Shown piece after piece: positions 15,201-24,200 of a stretch of DNA of 64,000 bases. A model generated the notes under the pieces. That model was given only the letters and a program-made list of their open reading frames with translations, was not told the DNA's origin and searched no databases. The DNA is taken from NCBI GenBank assembly GCA_964023205.1, contig OZ026844.1:13936790-14000789 (forward strand), in the 5' to 3' direction. A program made the position numbers and the translations under genes. Every line of letters begins with the position of its first letter. The stretch's first letter is position 1. This DNA is from Lutraria lutraria. Lineage: Eukaryota; Mollusca; Bivalvia; Venerida; Mactridae.

Positions 15201-18200
15201 ACCAAATCTACACTAACATAACTTTTTAATGTGATGAAACATGAAGTTTTAAATGATAGACAGCCTACATCGAGAAATCATAGAAAAGAAATATTCCATA
15301 GAATGTAAAGAAATGATGTCACAGGAGTGCAAAGAAAATCAAGAAACCAGGGAATAGATATTAATTTACTTAACAATTTCTGGAATATCAAAGCTTTTAT
15401 TCATTTATACATTTCAATTGTTGCTATTTTTACTATTCAGGATGATATTTACTGTGATAAATAACATCAAATATACAATTAGTATTGAACTATTACAATT
15501 ATTTATTTGATGTTTAATTTTCTACAAATAATCAATGTTATATTAAAATAGCAGCAGTCAGCATTGTGCCCTGAAGATAAGATTGAACATCAGAATATTA
15601 CAATAAATGGATGGATTGAAAAAATCATCATTCAACCCTTATATAAAAAAACAGACCAACTGGACCTTATTAGATATAACACAGCTAACAGAGCATCTAA
15701 AAATGAAGATTAAACTATAACATAATCATAAGAAGTAAAGATAAACACATACAGAAAAATTAAAGTTACACGCAAAAGAGCTACAAAGCATAACAGTAAC
15801 AGTACATGTCCCACATACATGTACCTTAAACATGAATACAACTACAGGTGAATAAATACCTTGCTCCCGTGAGGTAGGAACGGGTGTTAGTACAAAACCT
15901 TCCTTATCAGGTGATGGTGTTCGTCTAAAATCAAGGAAGAGTCGCTTCCCTTTGTTGTTAGTAAAATACACAGTGTTATTTTGCGAGTGAAGAATAGGAT
16001 TGAGTGAATACATATATGTGATAACAGACAGTGGTTTAACACTACAAACACATAAGTAACGAATATATTCAAATTGAATCATGGTAATGTTATTAAAGTT
16101 TTCATATACTTTAACTCAAGCCAAGGCTTGCTTAATAAACAGTACACTCACCAAACACAAACACATCATGCAATACAGAACAACCCTCAGTAAAAGCAAG
16201 TCACATGCATGAAAGCTACAGGTAAAATAATAATATTTTTCTTCTCAAATCTATATTATTGGTGTTTTCATGAAGAATTTATTCAAGGTGACAAACAATA
16301 CCTTAGAAATTTGAATTTTGATACAGTTATAAGAAGAAAACACATTTTATTGTACCATATATAGCTAGTATCTCACACATCACACAAGTTATGTGAATAC
16401 TAAGGTGGTATACATACCTTCTATCTGGTCAAGGTGAGCACTACTCTCCAATACAAGTCCAAGTCGGAGTACAACCTCAGCTGTGAGTGCTGGATCTACA
16501 CTACTTATACCACACCAACACAGTAACTGATGTACTACATCCAGTATATATACCCACTGTAATATAAAAACATCACAGTTTACAATAGAATTATTGATGA
16601 ACAAATAGAGACTTGTAAAAGGTGGAAGACTGATAAATTACAGAATTAAAAGACAAACTCATAATACTATGGTAAGGTATTACTAATACCAATCTTAAAG
16701 ATAAAATGCCAACAATTATAACGTACCAAATTGTTCAAGCTAGTAAAATACCCTCTCAGTTAACAATAATATTTATAACTTGCACTTTCAGTCCTAGATG
16801 AATGCAAACAATGTAATGTCTTATGAGAACAAAAATAACAACAATATGGAACATCAGTAACTTTTCTTTCTTGGGTTTAATGCCGTTTTTCAACAAAATC
16901 TCAGTTCTATACAGCAGCCAATTCATCAAGCAAGTTTATTCTGGACAGTATGTTACCCAGTACTTACTTAACCCTTCCATAAGGGCACCAGCAACTTCAC
17001 ATGTAGAGAAGAATGGAAAAAAATTCATGAAAGGGTACATGACTTTGTATGACCAGCCACTACCAGGAATCCAACCTGGATTGCCTGGTTAAAAATCTGG
17101 AGTACGTACTAACCACTGGACCATAGTCTAGGCCTTACATCAGTCACACATATTAAGAATGATTCAATACTACAAATGTAGATGGTGATAAAGAACATAA
17201 TTATATTACCTTGGTTGGACTCTCCATCTTACTGAGATATTTTGGGTTGTCAACAGAACCAGTCTGATATTTCTGGAACACAGTCTTACATTTGTTCCAC
17301 ATGTATAATGCTGCATCAACAATGATATCTACTTCTATCGTCTCAGGCTGGAAAATAAATAAATAGTCTACAGACCCTTTTAATGCCATTTTTGGGTCCG
17401 GTATTCCGCCTTCACAAAGTAAAAAAAGTAAATATTTTCCCCACTGAGAGAAAATTTCCCTAAAATAAAAAAAAACATTCATAAAGCTACCTAAATAAAG
17501 TATGTTGGTCCTTAAAAATTTCCCACGCAATGCAAAGTCTCCCTATCAAAGGGACCCAATACCTGTTCCCCAATAAAAAAAGGGCTGGAAATTAAAATTA
17601 AGTTAGTAAAATGTAGTAGTAAATACCAATACTAAAAACACAAATGCCATGGTAGGATATTTTCATTCTATTGATAATCAGCTTAAATCTGTAGATTGCA
17701 TGCAGAATATTGTACATGTAGTTGATATCAGAAGGAGATCACTTACAGAGAATGGTCCAGTCACTACAGACATCAGTGTATCAGCTAATTGTATCAACTC
17801 ATCATTCAAGTTCACAGATCTGATTGATTGTGCTGAAAAAAAGTAAAACACAAAGGTGAACATAGGTATAACAGTCAGGTATGTTAATTATACATACAGC
17901 CAATAAATACTAGAACAATCTCTATAAATACAAATTTCTCAATATTATCAATAACAGTGAGATCTGTGAAAACTGCTCTAAAGGCAACAGGGCTTATATA
18001 TAATATTAATTGTGTTCTCTTACCAGATAATAGTACAAAAACCAATACCAAGCACTCTCTGATAAATTGTCCTTCTTAGATAAATACTTCCCTCCTTATG
18101 AGAAAACAAATAAAATGTGCCATCCAAAAACATAAAGAAAACCCCTGTGGTTACTTACCTAGAACAGATGGAGCCAGTTCATGATCAACTTGATCCTCTT

Positions 18201-21200
18201 CCGCTTGGGATGTTGTACGACGATGTTTTTTACTGCTCATTACTTTCTCCATAGCAATTAATATCTGTATACTTTTCTCGTCCCACAAGTAATGATCATC
18301 ATTGAGAATCTAGCAATAACATGGTCATAGTCAGCATAAAATAATGCATTGAAAGAATCAATCAAGTCGGCTACACAAATGTCATACAGTAAAGTTCCCT
18401 TCTCATTTCAATGATTAAAAGGTCAGAAAATATGACCGGTCCGCTATTTCGTATAAAGACCACTTTATTGGACCCAATCTGTTAATTACTGCAGGTCCCA
18501 CTAAAGTGACCATGAACAAGTAGATAACTATCTGGTTGTATACATTTCAAACCTAGCTGCAGGAGTTTGGTTGTTGGTGTGACTAGTTTATGATAGGCTG
18601 TGATTGTTTGTAATTATCTATTTCTGAATGAAATAAATGAGAAACCAAACACTCAAAAAAACACATCCTATTGCTTTACATCTACTTACATCTCAGAAAG
18701 AAAACAAAGATTACATGAACACATAATAAACGCATGGAGATATTTTACTGATTGATACAAATGTTAACAAAGAGTAAGTTAAACTTACCCGGAGATATGT
18801 GAGTACTGTATCACTGAGAAATTCAAACACTTCCCACTGTTCAAAACAGAATGCATATTTCACAATCTTTATAGCAGCTTCAATAGTGGCACCATCTTCA
18901 CCTGTATTATGTGAGTAAAAATATTATAATGATTGAAAAAGTTTTTGAAAATTACACATTAATAAGGTTCCTAACCAACACTTGCTTCTAATTAATATTT
19001 GCACATACATGCACATACATGCATACATATAATCTTGGAAGTTGAAATCAACAACTTTTGTATCTAGATTACAATCATTCTCCTCTTAGACCCCTATTTT
19101 GATAGAATTACAAAGACTACCATGTTCTACCATGATTAACTCTTATATATGTTTTTCAATAATTTTAAAGATCAATTTAGAAATCATTTCCAATTAAGAT
19201 ATTTTTTAACACAAGTATATGCTAAATAGAGTGTTTAATGACATAATTTATCTAAAATAAACTCGAGTTATTCAGAAATTATCAACAGTTTTATTAAAAT
19301 GAGGACATTGACAAAATATTTGCAGCTTTAAAAACAAAATTTTAGAAGTATACCTCTAGCAGCTAATTCCATCAGGGATTTACTTGGCAGAACACCAGCA
19401 AGACCTGGAACACCTACTGAACTAGTGGGTTTATTTACTGTTCCTCTATGTCCACCTCCACCTTAAATGAACAAATTGTAAAAAAATATATTAAAAGGTA
19501 ATTTGAAGAATTACAAACCATATTGCAGTCAGTAGATATCCTTTATATTCTAAAATAGAATTATTTCTATGTTAATACTTAAATATAATAAAACAGAGAA
19601 TTGATTTCACAAAGATACACTAAAACTTTAAAAAAATAAACATAGTAAAATTCATCAAATGCAAGCCCATAGTTAGATATGACTTTTTTGTATCATAAGA
19701 AGATAAGTCTCTCTTACCAGCAAGAATTTCTTGAGCTGCCATGAAGAGCTCGGCATACACATCTAGAATTTCAACTTCTGAGTCTGGGGCGGGAGGGGAT
19801 GTGATCAGAATTCTACGATTGGTATCGTTCAATGCTTCAATAATGCACAATAACTGAGTAGAACTTCCCTCAAACATGTCATGTAATAATTTCTCACTTG
19901 GAGTTCTGGGCCATTGTAACTAAAACAGAAGTTAAATGAAATAAACAAATTTGTCAAATTTATGTTATTTTATGAACCTTGTTTAATAGCCTTACAAAAT
20001 ACTACTGAGTTGATATGACCAGGCAAAAATGTCCAAATGCAAACTAAGATTATGCCAGTGGAAGCATAAGAGACCACTATACTAGAATCACTTCTTCTGA
20101 AGAAGTCACATTTCAGCACTTTCTAATTACATCATATTATATGAAAACTGAAATGAATATCACTGCAAAAGGAAAACAATTTACAAAAAGCAATAGAATG
20201 ACAAATATTTGAACCTACATTTTGTGCATCCTTGAGATTAGCTCTTGTTTTTGGTCTCAGTAAACCTTTAGGTCTTCGTCTTGTCTCATAAACTGATCGT
20301 CGAAACACCATAATTGCCATCTATAATACAGAACAATATATAGATTTACTTATAAATGATAATGCTGATAATGTTTGTAGTGATCTGACTAATCTAAGGA
20401 CCATAGAAACATTGTTTGCAGCCTAAAATTTACATTGAGCAATCTCAATAAAAGGAATCCACCAACAAGGCACTTGTTTACCTTGATCGTAGCCTGCCTG
20501 AATGCTGCTTCCCTATCTGGAGAATCTTGGGCATTGCTCATTGATTCCAGTTGACTAAGTTCTTGTACCTTAGACAATCCTCGTCTTGCAAAACTCTACA
20601 AAAATACAGAATAATGATAGAATTAAATTGCTACATTTTATGTTCACATGTATCCTATATGTCCGACTATAAGACGTATGCACTTACAAGACGCACCTGT
20701 AAAATGGACGGACAAGCTGTAGTATTTAGTTTGAAAATTAAGTCTCAAAAATGTGTCTTATAGACAAGCATATACAGTATTTATCAACTTTGCTTAACAC
20801 TCTTTAAGACTATAATCTACATTGAAGAAAATAACAAAGTGGGTTGTTCTCATGTCAGTGATGAAATAAAATGTAACACTAATAAAAAGGGGGGTAACCA
20901 AATGAAACAATCTTAACTTTTCAATGTTACATTAACCCAGATCAATAATGGTAATTATAAATAGAGGATTTACTTTGTGATTTTAGACCCTCAAACTGTC
21001 TTGATATGTTTAGATCAGGATTAAGTTTGAGATTTGGATATACATTTTAATAGACTTCGTAATTATGACTATCAAATATCATTTTTCATACCTCAGCCTG
21101 TTCTGTAGCCTTGCAGTCAAAATAACACTGACACACTGCTGTATAAAGTGTAGATCTCCAGGATAGATACTTGACAGTAAGCAGTGGTACAGATGTTTCC

Positions 21201-24200
21201 ATACACATACATGCCCAAAGTAGATACTCTAAAACTTTGGCAGAATGTCCCAGTGACATCAATGATCTCGAAATACTGTAAATATGAACTGTACCTAAAA
21301 AGGAATAATTCAAAAAAAAAGAAGATAAAATCAGAAGACAAGCAATTTATACCACTCATTTAAAAATGATCATCTCTATTTGTCTTAATGTTTCCACAAC
21401 ATAGAAAAAATATACATTCATTTAGTCATAAAATCTAGATGATGCATAAATATTTGCAGAAATATTATTACAATTCATGAAAATGAAAATTCAGATACAG
21501 TCAACTTATATTTACCATTGAAGACCAACCAGCATAACTTTTCATTGGGTAGAATACACTGAGTGACCATTCTTAAAAATGTAAGAATCTTGACACAGTC
21601 CAATACATTCTGTCCATTTTGTAATTTGGGATCTGCAGATTTTATCACTTGGTACATGCTAATACTCTTCCCCATCAATGCTCGAAACTGAAGTAAAATA
21701 AGAAAAAGATGGTAACAAATTACAGTAATATGTCATGCATTCTACAGACTGTTCAACTTGTCACTAAAAACAAAATTTGATAAAATCAACAGGATTCGAG
21801 AAGTAATCAGCTTTGACAAGAACATTAATGTTGGAAACTATGTTTGGTTACAATGAAGTTACTGGTTTGTTTGGACTTTCTTTATATACATGTTACTAAA
21901 TACATAGAAGGTCAAAATGTTACGGAGGCTGAAAATCACATAGTCATTGCTAATATTTTTTTTAAGTAATTGCTGTATTTTAAGTTCTAGCTTTGAAATA
22001 ACTGGCAATGATAAAAATTCTGTGATTATACATACTGTCAAATCAGCACCACTACCATCAAAACCATTAGGAAAGAATATTGATTTGAATGTTTCCACAT
22101 CAGAGATTTCTACCACATTGATGTCACCAAAATGCATCAAATATCTGTCATAACATTGCCATAGTGCCAGGCTGTATTCCTGCAAAATAATATTTAGTTA
22201 TAGCTACACAACTGTTCAGTATCTAGCAATAAAAAAACATTGCATTTAATACATCAGTTACTATCCTCAGTTTTTGGCCTAAAAAATCAGACATTTAATT
22301 GCTGTCACAATACATTTTAACTTCACTACAGGATGTAACTTTGTTTAGATGAATTTTGCTTAACTCCACATCTTTATTGAAGCCATATATCATTTTATTA
22401 ATATATGATGATTTATCTAACTCTTAAAAAACTATGATAACAGAATTAATGTATTCATGATGAATTTTCCCAGTAATTCATTTCAAATTAAAAATACCAT
22501 TGAATATATAATTTGCTTGTTTGCAACCAATGTAAATGCTCATGAACAGCCTCATACCTTTGCAGACATTAAGAAGTCTCCCAATTCCAGTAACTTCTGC
22601 TGATAGTATGATCGTGGTAGTCTAGGCTCGTATTTGTTCCATAGTTCAAACAAAGTATCAGCACTGAAAATATATCAACAATATGATCAACTTGAATGTT
22701 ACTGACAGTGATAGTATCTACAGGTGTGTAATTCGTACAGCCTGGATACAATATCCAGTGTTTTTTCACCTTCTATAACAGAGGCCTATTAAAGGCCTCT
22801 TCCAAATTGAAAATTTCTTTAAAATCATGCAGTTTTCCCAAAAATCCAAACTAACACTAGCTATTTTAATGAAGAGAGAAAAAACACTGAATTATATTAT
22901 GCATACATACTTAATACAGATATTATGTGAAATTGTAAGTTTTAATTTTTTTTTGGTGCAATTAAAGCAATATTCCTATTTACATTTACAATATAGTATT
23001 GTCAGTATGGTTGCATTTGGATTTTAATGCAGTGCATGGATATCCCATGGTAAAATGCTGATTATTATCTAAATTTATGAAGTTACTAATAAATGAGCAA
23101 CTACCAATTCAAGTATATGTAAAAATTATGTTATCCCTTGTATGCTTATTACCGCTGTGACTCTATTACCGCCAGTGCCCAGATAATAACCATGACTGGC
23201 ACATGTGTGTCGCCTCCACTTCTGTTCCCCCCTAGCATTTGTTTACATCGCATACCACCACTTTCAACCATTTTCATCGATGATTTATGTCATTTCTACA
23301 AGTCAAGTCAATTTATCGCTCATACTGTCATTCGAGTTCAATTCAAAGTAACACTGCTATATAAATGACTTTATGTGTCGCATTTAAATGCATTTCATCT
23401 CTCAAAACACAGTATTGATATTTCTGCAAATGATAGATGGTCCGCACATTTGTTGGAGTTTAGTACTGTCACCGGAATTTCCCACGTTACTACATATCTT
23501 GCAAAAATCTGGCCGTCAGTGCATCAAGAAATGCGATCAGTTGATATATTATTTTATTGTTATTGAGAGTACTTATTTTCATGTTTTTCAACAAGAAGAA
23601 AAATTTTGTATGATTATCAAATGGTTGCATGATTGCAGACTTGCTCTGTCGTGCATTTTAAGAATCTTAGATAGGTAAAGAGTTAGGCAGGCGGTAATTA
23701 TTTAGGGACAACATGTATAAGTCTAGATTTATTTCCTCCATTGATCATACACAGACTCACTCTTACAGTTACATAATATTCTTCTCCTATTACATTTGGT
23801 GCCATGAGTGTGTGACAAGCCTTGGAATCCTAGAGCTAGGTTGAAGCAAAGGCTGGCTTAGTCTAAAGAACCTGTGGTTGTCGCGATTAATTATTCATTG
23901 AATAAAAAGGAAGGAGTAATGTATAGTGGTGTGGTGTATTGTAATTTGTATTTATAAATCGGCTGGGATATTCACCAGCCTGATTAGCTCAGTTGGTAGA
24001 GCATCTCACTTGCAAGCTTCGAGTACCGCATTGGGTAAATTATTTTTCTCCTCCTTTTACAGATGACGTATCACTGCTACTTTCTGATTATCGGTAATGT
24101 CATATTGAATTGATAGGTTGTTTGATAATTTTCTATATTCAGATGTTTAAGCAATAGATCTTTGTGCTAAAGCAAGTTATCTGGTATTTTGTGTATGCTC

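Noticed and set aside
16152..16185. A 34-nt exon upstream of exon 14b that would fix the phase sum
   Set aside because: In the required frame it contains a TGA and forms another at the junction.
18390..18560. Another MITE-like element (ACAGTAAAGTTCCC and GACC/GGTC words)
   Set aside because: Ends could not be matched as inverted repeats with confidence.
23968..24040. A tRNA gene (TTAGCTCAGTTGGTAGAGC start)
   Set aside because: Only the 5' half looks like a tRNA; the T arm and acceptor stem do not follow, and the upstream sequence is shared with another copy at 51 kb.
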